Shown in pieces: positions 18,126 to 26,696 of a stretch of 64,000 nucleotides of DNA. The notes under the pieces were generated by a model, which had not been told where the DNA came from, searched no databases, and saw nothing but the letters and a program-made list of their open reading frames with translations. Source of the DNA: Pseudomonas baltica (lineage in GTDB: Bacteria; Pseudomonadota; Gammaproteobacteria; Pseudomonadales; Pseudomonadaceae); NCBI RefSeq assembly GCF_031880315.1, contig NZ_CP134771.1, forward strand, positions 4,584,501 through 4,648,500, written 5' to 3'. How positions within the stretch are numbered: position 1 is the first letter of the stretch; each line of letters starts with the position of its first letter. The translations under genes and the position numbers were made by a program.

Positions 18126-18925
18126 GCACTCAGCACCGCATCAGCCTCACTTCGGTGAGCAAGCGTTTTGCCAGTCCTGGCCACGGCAAGCCTGATACCG
18201 AAGTATTGCGCAACGTTTCCTTATCCCTGGCCGATGGCGAGTTCGTCTGCCTGCTGGGGCCTTCAGGCTGCGGCAAGTCGACCATCCTCAACATGGTCGC
18301 CGGCTTTGAACACGCCGACAGCGGCGCCGTGCTGCTGGATGGCAAGCCCATCACGCAACCCGGCCCGGAACGCGGCGTGGTGTTCCAGCAGCCGACGTTG
18401 TTCCCCTGGCTGAACGTGCAGGAGAACATCGCCTTCGGCCCGCGGATTACCGATCAGCCCAAGGCCGCCTACCAGCAACAGGTCAACCACTACCTGGAGC
18501 AGGTGGGCCTCGCCGAGTTCGCCGATCACTACCCCTGGCAACTGTCCGGCGGCATGCGCCAGCGCGCGGCGTTGGCCCGTGCCTGGCTGCCGAATCCGGA
18601 AATCCTCTTGATGGATGAGCCCTTCGGCGCGCTCGATGCACAAACCCGCCTGGAAATGCAGGAGCTGCTGGTGTCGATCTGGGAGCGCACGCGCACGACC
18701 ATTCTGTTCGTGACCCACGATATCGATGAAGCGCTGTTTCTGGCAGATCGGATATTGGTGATGTCGGCGCGGCCGGGGGTGATCAGCGAAGAGTTGAAGG
18801 TCCCGTTCGAACGGCCGAGAACACCGGAGGATCTGGTGGCCGATCCGGTGTATGGCGGGTTGAAACGGGACATTTTGCACGTGTTGCGCCAGGAGGCGGG
18901 GAAGCGCGTGGCGGCGGGGCATTGA
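18122..18925 (+). CDS. Taurine/sulfonate-type ABC transporter ATPase (TauB-like)
   Basis: A 267-residue ATP-binding subunit. Walker A is GPSGCGKST (46-54), signature LSGGMRQRAALARAW, Walker B ILLMDEPFGALD, and the switch histidine FVTHDIDEA, all intact. It completes a binding protein, permease, ATPase import system. The start overlaps the permease stop, indicating coupling. Nothing further in the operon follows; the next gene is on the other strand. Confidence 0.9.
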   Translation: MSTQHRISLTSVSKRFASPGHGKPDTEVLRNVSLSLADGEFVCLLGPSGCGKSTILNMVAGFEHADSGAVLLDGKPITQPGPERGVVFQQPTLFPWLNVQENIAFGPRITDQPKAAYQQQVNHYLEQVGLAEFADHYPWQLSGGMRQRAALARAWLPNPEILLMDEPFGALDAQTRLEMQELLVSIWERTRTTILFVTHDIDEALFLADRILVMSARPGVISEELKVPFERPRTPEDLVADPVYGGLKRDILHVLRQEAGKRVAAGH

Positions 18926-19102
18926 GCCGCCGCGTGATAGGTGAAGGCGGCCGGGTATCAGCATGCGACCCCCCTAGCGATTCAGCTTTTGGAGCGGTCA
19001 CATTTTGGCGGTTTTCACTGCCTCCCTGAATGTCCTGCATCAGCTCGACCGTGCAGATGATACCCAAACGCACCCACTACAGGATTGCCAAGCCCGGGCG
19101 CA

Positions 19103-19903
19103 TCACCTGGCCCGCAGGAACTCAGTGATACGGCGGTTGAACTCAGCGGCGCAAGACAAGTTGAACACGTGGCCGCTACCCGGCACCACGGCCAGCTCGG
19201 CTGAGTTGATGGCGTCGCTGATCTCCTGTGCTTCGCCCAAAGGGCTCATGGCGTCGTTTTCACCCGCCAGCACCAAGGTCGGCGCGGTGATCTGGTCAAG
19301 TCGCTGGGTGATGTCGTAGAACTTCATCCCTTCGCACCAGTGGATATGATTGCGTGGCGCTTGCATGGCAGCTTGCGCGTGCCACGCCTGATACCATGCC
19401 AGCCCCGCTGGCGAATCCGCGAAGGCTTGGCCGACCAGATCCACCCAGCTCGACTTGAACCGTTTGACACACCCTTCAGGCTGGGAGATTGCCTCGATCC
19501 AGGTGTTGAGCATCTTTTGCCGAGGCAGCGTGGCCATCGACCTGAACGTAGCGGCGACAATCAGTTTATCGACTGCCTGGGGGTAGTCTGCAGCGATCTC
19601 GAGGGCAACCATGCCGCCCAGTGACAGCCCTATGAAAGCGGCGCTCTCAAGCCCCAGAAATTGCAGGAGTGCCACCATTGCCTTGGCTTGCTCACGTGCG
19701 GTCAGCACCCGCTTGACCGGCCCGGATGCACCGTGGCCCAGCAAGTCAGGGACAATCACTCTGTGACCCAGGCGCATCAGTTCGACCACTTGCGGCGTCC
19801 AGGCCCGGCCGGTATTGCTCAGGCCATGCAGTAGCAGTATCGGTGTGCCTGCACCTGCATCGAAGTAGTAGTAACGGTCGCCATCGTGCTCGAAAAATGT
19901 CAT
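19103..19903 (-). CDS. Alpha/beta hydrolase, 3-oxoadipate enol-lactonase-like
   Basis: The 266-residue alpha/beta hydrolase has the oxyanion motif LLHGLSNTG, nucleophile elbow GLSLGG, acid LAGENDAMSP and histidine PGSGHVF, so the catalytic triad is intact. I start at ATG 19903 (MTFFEHDGDRYYY), which has AAGGAA seven bases upstream; the frame extends upstream into the promoter and across the regulator. It is divergent from a MarR gene across 123 bases holding a 12-base palindrome, so it is probably under that regulator's control. The natural substrate is not determinable; no pca genes are present. Confidence 0.82.
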   Translation of the reverse strand: MTFFEHDGDRYYYFDAGAGTPILLLHGLSNTGRAWTPQVVELMRLGHRVIVPDLLGHGASGPVKRVLTAREQAKAMVALLQFLGLESAAFIGLSLGGMVALEIAADYPQAVDKLIVAATFRSMATLPRQKMLNTWIEAISQPEGCVKRFKSSWVDLVGQAFADSPAGLAWYQAWHAQAAMQAPRNHIHWCEGMKFYDITQRLDQITAPTLVLAGENDAMSPLGEAQEISDAINSAELAVVPGSGHVFNLSCAAEFNRRITEFLRAR

Positions 19904-19942
19904 GGGTGTTTCCTTGTGGAGCGGCGTTCGGCGGTAATGTAA

Positions 19943-19954
19943 CTTAACGTTAAG
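19943..19954. promoter_or_regulatory. Perfect palindrome, candidate MarR operator
   Basis: CTTAACGTTAAG is a perfect 12-base palindrome, 40 bases before the hydrolase start and 73 before the MarR gene start. MarR dimers bind AT-rich dyads of about this size in divergent intergenic regions, often repressing both genes. Function is inferred from position. Confidence 0.55.
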
Positions 19955-20026
19955 GTATCTGAAAGGCGCAATGGTCCGAACGGCCTGTGAGGCCTCGGTG
20001 CGTCCTTTGAGGACAATGGAGTGGTA

Positions 20027-20533
20027 ATGAAAGATCACGTTGATTTTGTGGTGGGCCAGTGGGCGCAGGTGATGCCAAGCGTCGACGCCTCCTCGATGGA
20101 GATTTTTGGGCGGATGGCGCGAGTGGAAAAACACCTTGAGCGTGTGCGATCACTCGCCTTGGCGCCATTCGGGTTCAAGGAAGGCGAGTTCGACGTCCTC
20201 GCCACACTGCGCCGCTCCGGAGCCCCTTACCGACTCACGCCCACCGAGCTCTATCGCTCGCTGTTGATCACCTCCGGGGCGATGACCAACCGGCTGGTCA
20301 GGCTTGAAAGCGCCGGTATGGTCGAGCGCATCAGCGATGAACGGGACCGACGCAGTGTGCAGATAGCGCTCACTGGCCTGGGCAAGGCGCTGATCGACGA
20401 GGCTGTCGTAACCCATACCGAGGTACAGAATAGTGTGCTCGCGCCACTGTCGGCCGAGCAGCGCATCACACTCGCGGGGCTGCTCAAGCTAGTACTGTCG
20501 AATCTGCCAGGTGAAAGTGCTCCAGTAGAATGA
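20027..20533 (+). CDS. MarR family transcriptional regulator
   Basis: A 168-residue winged-helix regulator. The core is FDVLATLRRSGAPYRLTPTELYRSLLITSGAMTNRLVRLESAGMVERISDERDRRSVQIALT, which covers the recognition helix and the DxRxxx wing typical of MarR. ATG 20027 is preceded by GGAGTGGTA, a good Shine-Dalgarno. It is divergent from the alpha/beta hydrolase, its likely target, with a palindrome in between. The ligand is unknown, possibly a substrate of the hydrolase. Confidence 0.87.
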   Translation: MKDHVDFVVGQWAQVMPSVDASSMEIFGRMARVEKHLERVRSLALAPFGFKEGEFDVLATLRRSGAPYRLTPTELYRSLLITSGAMTNRLVRLESAGMVERISDERDRRSVQIALTGLGKALIDEAVVTHTEVQNSVLAPLSAEQRITLAGLLKLVLSNLPGESAPVE

Positions 20534-20560
20534 TTCCGGACAACTCAGGAGGCGTTCCCC

Positions 20561-21496
20561 ATGCTGCACAGCAACTATCTCAAGCAACTTGATCTGCAAG
20601 ACATCGTGGTTTTCCTCAACTTGCTCGAGCAGCGTAGCGCCAAGCGAACCGCAGAACTGATGAGCGTCAGCCAGCCGACCGTCAGCTATTGCCTGAAGAG
20701 GCTGCGCGGCTGCTTTGACGACACGCTGTTTGCCTCCTCCCAAGGCGATTTGCTGCCGACCACCAAAGCCGAACGCATCGCGCCCTATCTGCGTGTGGTG
20801 GTGGAGTCGGTCAATCGCTGCGCCGAGCAGGAAATCGGCTGGCCTGCTGTCGACGTCAACAAGGTGTGGCAGATCTACGCGCCCGAGTACTTCGAACTGC
20901 TGGTATTGCCACAGGCTATGCACGCTTTGGGCACAGCACATCCAAATGTGTCTTTGCACCTGGAGCGCCTGGGCCGAGACTTGCCCATCGACCGGTTGAT
21001 CAGCGGGGATGCCGACATCGCCATAGGGTTCGGACCGGGGTATCACCAAATGCACCCGGAGGTTGAGTGGCAATCGATCCTCAACGACAAGTTTTTTTGC
21101 CTGACCAGCAATCCCGGGCATGGCGGCGCAGGGGCAATGACGCTGGATGAATTTTGCGCATCGCCGCATGTATTCCCTACGCCCTGGTTGTCGGAGAAAA
21201 ACATGGTGGACGGCTGGCTCGAAAAGATCGGCCGATCGCGCACTGTCCTGGCCCGGGCGAACGGGTACCAGGCCTGCGTCAACATCATTGCTGCCGTGCC
21301 TGCGACCCTGGCCCTTCCCGCACGCTTGCTGCCCTTGCTGCGTATCCCGGAAAACGTGATGGTCTGTGAAGCGCCCATGGGCTTCCCCACGTTTACTCTG
21401 GATATGATCTGGTCAAAAGATCGCAGCCGCAGCCAGAGTATCGCCAGCCTGAGGCAACTGATCGCGCAGGCGTCAGCGCGACTGCTGAATAATTAG
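20561..21496 (+). CDS. LysR family transcriptional regulator, likely controller of the following cluster
   Basis: A 311-residue LysR protein with an N-terminal helix-turn-helix (LDLQDIVVFLNLLEQRSAKRTAELMSVSQPTVSYCLKRLR, about 10-52) of the NodD/SyrM-like subgroup and a C-terminal sensor domain. AGGAGG precedes the start. It lies 28 bases after the MarR gene and 130 bases before the oxygenase gene on the same strand. LysR genes adjacent to small biosynthetic clusters usually regulate them, so control of 21627-25897 is a reasonable inference. Confidence 0.85.
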   Translation: MLHSNYLKQLDLQDIVVFLNLLEQRSAKRTAELMSVSQPTVSYCLKRLRGCFDDTLFASSQGDLLPTTKAERIAPYLRVVVESVNRCAEQEIGWPAVDVNKVWQIYAPEYFELLVLPQAMHALGTAHPNVSLHLERLGRDLPIDRLISGDADIAIGFGPGYHQMHPEVEWQSILNDKFFCLTSNPGHGGAGAMTLDEFCASPHVFPTPWLSEKNMVDGWLEKIGRSRTVLARANGYQACVNIIAAVPATLALPARLLPLLRIPENVMVCEAPMGFPTFTLDMIWSKDRSRSQSIASLRQLIAQASARLLNN

Positions 21497-21626
21497 CGCC
21501 AGGCACATTTAAATTTTCCAGTCGTGTATCTAATTCTTAAAACCAGCCTCAACTGCTTTTCTCCTATTGTGTTTTCAACTGGTAGCGGTCGCTACCCGCG
21601 TCCAAATCCCAATAGGAGAATGTTCG

Positions 21627-22559
21627 ATGCTGGCCCAAGCTCAATCGCTGGTCTTCCCTTTTTATCGGCAGCCGACCCCCTGTTACGGGTTCGAGTGCAT
21701 TTATGCTGTCGATCCGAACCTGCGGGTGCTGACGTCCATCGGCACCGAGGAGTTGTACGCGGATCTCGCCCATAGCGGCGCAGTGATCTATCGAGACTTC
21801 GCCGACACGCTGCAGGATTTCAACGATTTCGTCAGTGCTCACTCCTCCCGAGTGACCTTCGATCCAGCCCGCAAGACGGCCACTGCCAACACCGCCGAAA
21901 TCGATGCGGGTACCTATGAAATGGGCTTGCACAGGGAAAACGGCAGCCTGCCGTTCAACCCTGATCTGCAGTGGTTTTTCTGTCTTGAGGCGGCGTGCGT
22001 CGGATCTGAAACTACCCTGTGCGATGGTCAGAAGGTGCTGTTCGATCTGTCTGCCAGGACCCGCAAGCTCTTTGAAACCCGACCTATAAAATATGCTCGG
22101 CGTATTCCATGGAGCAACATAAAACGCTTTCTGAGTGTCGAGCTGCAATTGCCGATCGATGAAATAACCGATGACCATCTGGAGCGGGTGAATGGCGAGG
22201 TCCCAGGGCAACGTTATCGTCGCATTGATCAGAACCTGATTGAGTCCCAGCTGACCATTTCGGCCATGGCCACCAGTTGCTTTTCGGGTCGGCAGGCGTT
22301 CTGTAATTCAATGCTCGGCCCGAGCTTCAACTACGAGCCCCCACGAATCACCTGGGGCAATGGCGATGAAATCTCCCTGGATATCTGGGACGAAGTCAAA
22401 GACGTCACGGCCCGCAACACCTATAGCCATTTCTGGAAAAAAGGCGACATCGTGGTGATCGATAATACCCGCGTCATGCATGGTCGCCGTCGCCTGGACG
22501 ATACCTCCCGGCGTATTTTCGGCGCACAAAGTTATCGCGTTGGAGGGGCTGCGCAATGA
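21627..22559 (+). CDS. TauD/TfdA-type Fe(II)/2-oxoglutarate-dependent oxygenase
   Basis: The 310-residue oxygenase has the facial triad visible as H102-x-E104 in GLHRENGSLPF and H285 in TRVMHGRRRL, with an arginine (R295/R296 in DDTSRRIFG) to hold 2-oxoglutarate. The glutamate in place of aspartate is usual in the SyrP-like branch that hydroxylates or desaturates carrier-bound or free amino acids. ATG 21627 has AGGAG eight bases upstream. The stop overlaps the ligase start (ATGA), so the two are coupled. Its role as a tailoring enzyme of a small molecule is inference. Confidence 0.85.
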   Translation: MLAQAQSLVFPFYRQPTPCYGFECIYAVDPNLRVLTSIGTEELYADLAHSGAVIYRDFADTLQDFNDFVSAHSSRVTFDPARKTATANTAEIDAGTYEMGLHRENGSLPFNPDLQWFFCLEAACVGSETTLCDGQKVLFDLSARTRKLFETRPIKYARRIPWSNIKRFLSVELQLPIDEITDDHLERVNGEVPGQRYRRIDQNLIESQLTISAMATSCFSGRQAFCNSMLGPSFNYEPPRITWGNGDEISLDIWDEVKDVTARNTYSHFWKKGDIVVIDNTRVMHGRRRLDDTSRRIFGAQSYRVGGAAQ

Positions 22560-24043
22560 TCACTCAAAAACTGCAGGCCTATCTGGCCGGCACGCCCGAT
22601 CGGGTCGTGATCAAGGAAATGAACGGGCGTGCCTATACCCTTCATGAGTTGCGCGATGATGCCGCACAGCTGGCGCAAGCGTTGCAGGCGCGTATGGGCA
22701 GCTGCCAGCGCAAGGTGTTCGGCATTGCCATGCGCTCGTGCTATGAGTGGGTATCGACGTTGCTGGCCATTCAGCAAGTGGGCGGGGTGTTGCTGCCGGT
22801 ACCGATCGAGTTTTCCGACGACCAGATTGGCAGCCTGCTGGGCAAGGCCGCAGCGGTGTTCGTCAGCGACGACAAGACGGCACGTCGCCTGCAGCAGATT
22901 CTTCCGGACAAAGCGTGCTTCATTCCCGGCCAGCTAGTGGCGGACACCACGCGGCAACCCTGGCCGCAGGAGGATGAACGCCTCGACGCAGGTATCGTGT
23001 CGGTCATCCATACCTCCGGTACAACGTCCAAACCCAAAGGCGTATTGATCAGGGACGAGGCAGTAGGACTGCTGGTCGACAACGTGATGAAGCGCCTGCC
23101 GCAACAGCCGTTGCATTACTTCTCCATCGTGCCCATGAGCCTGCTGATCGAACAGGTGCTTGGTGTATTCATTCCGATCCTGTCGGGAGGCACCCTGACG
23201 CTGATGCCGGCAGGGGTCGCGGAGTACGGCTCGGCGAGCGGCAATGCCCGGCAGTACCTGGAATTGATCGCACCCAACGCGCCGAACTTTCTGTATTTGC
23301 CGCCGAAGTTGCTGGAGGAGGCCAACCTGCTGTTGGACAGTCACACCCCCCGGCAGCTGTTCGGCGGCAGTTTTCCGCACATCATCACCGGCGGGGCAAA
23401 GATACCGGTGTCGGTGTTACATGCACTCGAGGCCAAAGGCGTGCAAGTGTTCGAAGCCTATGGCCTGAGTGAAAACTCATCGATCATTTCGCTCAATTCG
23501 CCAGCGGAGCGCCAGCTCGGGTCGGTCGGCACGTTGCTGGAGGGTATCGAGCCCAGGTTCGTGGAGGGCGAGTTGCTGGTCAAGACACCCACGCTGTGCG
23601 CGGGTTACTACAACGCCGATGACACGGCGTGCGATCTTTCGGGCGGGTATTTGCATACCGGCGACATCGCTGAGCTGCGCGACGGATTTCTGTACATCAC
23701 CGGGCGCAAGAAGCACGTGATCATTCTTTCCACCGCCCGCAATATTTCCCCGGAGTGGGTGGAGAACGTCTACAAGGAGAGCCCTCTGATCGATGACATG
23801 ATCGTCATGGGCGAGGGCAAGGACGAGCCCTGCGCGCTGATCCTGTCGGCTGCGGACGAGTCGGCCGTGCGGGCTGAAATGGCCCATCTCGAGCACCGCC
23901 TGGCGGACTTCGCCAGAGTTCGACGCATCCAGGTGATCAGGGATATCTCGGGCTTTCGGGATCGGTTCTACACCGTCACCGGGCGGCCGCGCCGGGCCGA
24001 GATCGAAGCGCGTTTCCTTGAAACGCTGTACGCGTCGGCGTAA
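22556..24043 (+). CDS. AMP-forming acyl ligase (ANL superfamily)
   Basis: The 495-residue adenylate-forming enzyme has the P-loop SVIHTSGTTSKPKGVLI, the A5 motif EAYGLSENSS, and YLHTGDIAELRDGFLYITGRKKHVIILSTARNISPEWVEN covering the A7-A8 hinge. It resembles long-chain acyl-CoA synthetases that end in a short C-terminal domain. The A10 catalytic lysine position reads TVTGRPRR, so R477 replaces lysine. It should activate a carboxylate as acyl-AMP and pass it to CoA or directly to a partner, possibly the acyltransferase-like protein encoded next. No carrier protein gene is nearby. Confidence 0.82.
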   Translation: MITQKLQAYLAGTPDRVVIKEMNGRAYTLHELRDDAAQLAQALQARMGSCQRKVFGIAMRSCYEWVSTLLAIQQVGGVLLPVPIEFSDDQIGSLLGKAAAVFVSDDKTARRLQQILPDKACFIPGQLVADTTRQPWPQEDERLDAGIVSVIHTSGTTSKPKGVLIRDEAVGLLVDNVMKRLPQQPLHYFSIVPMSLLIEQVLGVFIPILSGGTLTLMPAGVAEYGSASGNARQYLELIAPNAPNFLYLPPKLLEEANLLLDSHTPRQLFGGSFPHIITGGAKIPVSVLHALEAKGVQVFEAYGLSENSSIISLNSPAERQLGSVGTLLEGIEPRFVEGELLVKTPTLCAGYYNADDTACDLSGGYLHTGDIAELRDGFLYITGRKKHVIILSTARNISPEWVENVYKESPLIDDMIVMGEGKDEPCALILSAADESAVRAEMAHLEHRLADFARVRRIQVIRDISGFRDRFYTVTGRPRRAEIEARFLETLYASA

Positions 24044-24052
24044 GGGGGGCTT

Positions 24053-24652
24053 ATGTACATGATCCGCCATTTCTATCGGGGCCGGCCTGGCTACCGATGC
24101 TTGCAGGAGGCGGTGCGGGGGCACTACCTCAAACATTATGGAGCGACGCCGGAACCGGCGCCGGATCTGTTCCTGTGCTTGACCGAGGCCGATGGTGCTG
24201 CACCGGGGTATGCTTGCCTGGGCATCACCTATGGCGATACGGGCAAGCTGTTCAGCGAGTATTACCTCGATCAATCGCTGGACCGGACCTACGGCCTGGA
24301 GCGCTCGCGTATTGTCGAGCTGGGTGCCTTGGCGTCATTTCGCACTGGCAGTGGTGCTGGCAAGTACTTGCTCAACGCGGCGATCAAGACCCTGATGCTG
24401 CACAACTATGGGCTGGTCGTGTGCACGGCTACCGGGGCGGTAAGGCAGATCCTCGATCAGATCGTGACCAATCTGGACGACCTGGGGCGCGCCGAGCACA
24501 GCCGCGTCAGAGATCCGCACGTCAATTGGGGGACCTATTACGACCAAGGTCCACGGGTGGTGGCATCGCAACTTGAGCCGTCGGCCTTCTGGGCGCATCT
24601 GCCGTGCGGCTTGATCCGGTCTCGCCACTTTGCCGTTGCGGCATCCGTCTAA
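24053..24652 (+). CDS. Thermostable-hemolysin family protein, acyltransferase-like
   Basis: A 199-residue protein matching, as far as I can judge by eye, the family named after Vibrio thermostable haemolysin. IVELGALASFRTGSGAGKYLLNAAIKTLMLHNYGLVVCTATGAVRQIL is the core, a GNAT-like fold near the N-acyl amino acid and homoserine-lactone synthases. It begins nine bases after the ligase, with a strong GGGGGG site. Together they suggest acyl transfer from an activated acid to an amine. Haemolytic activity is not implied by the name alone. Confidence 0.65.
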   Translation: MYMIRHFYRGRPGYRCLQEAVRGHYLKHYGATPEPAPDLFLCLTEADGAAPGYACLGITYGDTGKLFSEYYLDQSLDRTYGLERSRIVELGALASFRTGSGAGKYLLNAAIKTLMLHNYGLVVCTATGAVRQILDQIVTNLDDLGRAEHSRVRDPHVNWGTYYDQGPRVVASQLEPSAFWAHLPCGLIRSRHFAVAASV

Positions 24653-24694
24653 CGTCGTCATGCGCAGAATGAACTGCGCATCGGAGCTTTATCC

Positions 24695-25897
24695 ATGGAT
24701 AGCAACAAGCGTTACGAGAACTTCATCGTGTTCCTCGCGCCACTGATCAACAGCGTTGGCGGGATTGCCATTGATCTGTATGCGCCGAGTATTCCTTCCA
24801 TTGGCCGGGAGTTGGCAGCCAGCCCGGCACTGATGCAAAACACCATCACCCTCACGTTGATCTGTTACGCCATCGGGCAACTGTTTTTCGGCATCCTGGC
24901 GGACGCCAGGGGCCGCCGGCCTGCGGTATTGCTCGGGTTGACGCTATTTCTTGCGGGCAGTGTCATGGCGGCGATGTCCGGGTCCATTGCCCTGCTGTTG
25001 GTGGCCCGAGCATTACAGGGCTTTGCCATTGGCGCCTGCCAGGTCGTTGCCCGCGCGGTATTGGTGGACACCGTCAAAGGCCCGCGATTCGCCGTGGCGA
25101 TCATCTATCTGAGCCTGGCCTTCGGGTTGGGCCCGGTGCTGGCGCCCTACGTGGGGGGCGCGATCGAGGTGCATCTGGGGTGGCGCTACAACTTCGTGCT
25201 CTATGCGGTTTATGGGCTGGTGGTATTGGCGTTTGTCCTGGCCGGGCTCAAGGAGTCGTTGGCCCCTGCGCAGCGAAGGAGCCCATTGCAGACCCTGGCC
25301 GGTTACGGTGCGATTCTGGGGGATGCGCGCTTTCGCTCGTCGGTCACCCTGCTAGGGGCGAGTTTTTCCGCCTTCTTGCTGTGGAACGTGATCGGGCCCT
25401 ACATCGTGCAGGATCGCCTGGGGCACAGTGCGCAGTATTTCGGCACCACGGCGCTTGGCGTGGGTGCTTGCTACTTGACCGGCACCTTGCTCAATCGCTT
25501 TTTGATTCGCGTAGTGACGTCGGACACGCTGATGTGGGCGGGCACCCTGATGTTCGTGGCGGGGGCGGGTGTGATTGCCTCGTCGGCCGATGAGCTGAAC
25601 CTGCCGAGGGTATTGGCCGGCATCATGTTGATCGCCTTTGCCCAGGGCTTCATCTTTTCCAACGCCATGGCCCGCTCCATGTCGTTGTTTCCTGATCGGG
25701 CGGGCGTTGCCGCCAGCCTGCAAGGGTGCTTGATGCTGGCGTTCGGTTCGGCTGCCTCGGCGTTGGCGAGTGTGTTGCCGTTGCACACCAACCTGGCGAT
25801 CGGCGGGGTGTTCGGCGTGCTGTTCCTGGTGTCGCTGACCGGGATGGTGTCGCTTGGCAGGACGCGGCTGGCCGATTCGCCGGGGTTCGGCACTTAG
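24695..25897 (+). CDS. Bcr/CflA-type MFS exporter
   Basis: A 400-residue drug:proton antiporter-like membrane protein with about 12 transmembrane segments. The family motif GILADARGRRPAVLLG lies between TM2 and TM3, and the TM1 sequence AIDLYAPSIPSIGRELAAS and TM4-5 region ARALQGFAIGACQVVARA are hallmarks of Bcr/CflA. A GGAG lies before ATG 24695. It is the last gene of the oxygenase-ligase-acyltransferase run (42-base gap) and most simply exports the product or gives self-protection. Confidence 0.87.
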   Translation: MDSNKRYENFIVFLAPLINSVGGIAIDLYAPSIPSIGRELAASPALMQNTITLTLICYAIGQLFFGILADARGRRPAVLLGLTLFLAGSVMAAMSGSIALLLVARALQGFAIGACQVVARAVLVDTVKGPRFAVAIIYLSLAFGLGPVLAPYVGGAIEVHLGWRYNFVLYAVYGLVVLAFVLAGLKESLAPAQRRSPLQTLAGYGAILGDARFRSSVTLLGASFSAFLLWNVIGPYIVQDRLGHSAQYFGTTALGVGACYLTGTLLNRFLIRVVTSDTLMWAGTLMFVAGAGVIASSADELNLPRVLAGIMLIAFAQGFIFSNAMARSMSLFPDRAGVAASLQGCLMLAFGSAASALASVLPLHTNLAIGGVFGVLFLVSLTGMVSLGRTRLADSPGFGT

Positions 25898-25962
25898 ACC
25901 TGGTTGTCCTGCAAGCGCTGGTATCGTTCAGCGACCGGGCTGATTTGCGACGCCCGCAACGG

Positions 25963-26469
25963 TCAGCTCTCGGCCAGCTCTCGGTGTGAGGAAAAAATGC
26001 AGCCAACCAGCCGGGAGAAAATGCTCAGGGTTTCGATCAGGTCAGGGTCTTCAAGCAGTGTGGCGCGCGAATCCATGACGCACAGCGTGCCGAACACGTC
26101 TCCATTCTGAAGAAAGATCGGCAACCCGATATAGCTTTCAAAGCCGAGTTTCTGCGGCGTCGGCCGGCCCGCGTAGCGTTTGTCCTGGCTCACGCTGGGG
26201 ATGATCAGCGGGCGTGGATCGAGGCGTATGTCGTTGCAGAAGGTGGTATCGAGGGCTACGGCATCGCCCGGTTGTATGCCGAAATGTATTTCGTCGTGTA
26301 CGGCGCAAGCGATCCAGTCCGTCTCGCTGAATTTCGAGATGGCGGCGCAGCGCATCTGCGTCAGGCGGGTGACCAGCGTGAGCAGGTTGGTGGTGCTTTC
26401 TATTTCCGCGATGGCGGCTCGCTCAGCACGGCTTAGCGGGATCTGCGGGATGAGGTTTGCGGACGTCAT
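25963..26469 (-). CDS. GAF-domain protein
   Basis: A 168-residue protein consisting almost only of one GAF domain: LTLVTRLTQMRCAAISKFSETDWIACAVHDEIHFG, then FESYIGLPIFLQNGDVFGTLCVMDS, with C-terminal helix SIFSRLVGCIF. This form resembles the sensory N-terminus of GAF-histidine kinases, but no kinase follows. ATG 26469 has AAGG upstream and is preferred to 26499. It may be a free-standing ligand or redox sensor, or the product of gene fission. Ligand and partner are unknown. It is convergent with the exporter gene. Confidence 0.75.
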   Translation of the reverse strand: MTSANLIPQIPLSRAERAAIAEIESTTNLLTLVTRLTQMRCAAISKFSETDWIACAVHDEIHFGIQPGDAVALDTTFCNDIRLDPRPLIIPSVSQDKRYAGRPTPQKLGFESYIGLPIFLQNGDVFGTLCVMDSRATLLEDPDLIETLSIFSRLVGCIFSSHRELAES

Positions 26470-26696
26470 AGGTCGAGGCCTTACTGCTGAGGGGCGCATT
26501 CTTGCGGCGGTTGCCGCAGCTTACACGGGCGTAAAACAGGGCACGAATTGAACCTCTCTATCGTCAAGTCTCCAAGCGCATGGCCTGGAGCACTGTCTGG
26601 CCTGGCCGGCCAGGAATATGCGGCTTGGCTCAGGGCGACTGCGTTGTACTCTGTGTTGGTTTATTGTTTGCTCAGTCATACAACTACGGAGTCAAC

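Noticed and set aside
24053..24652. Haemolysin virulence factor
   Set aside because: The family name comes from one Vibrio protein. The sequence is acyltransferase-like, lacks a signal peptide and sits in a biosynthetic-type cluster, so a toxin role is not supported.
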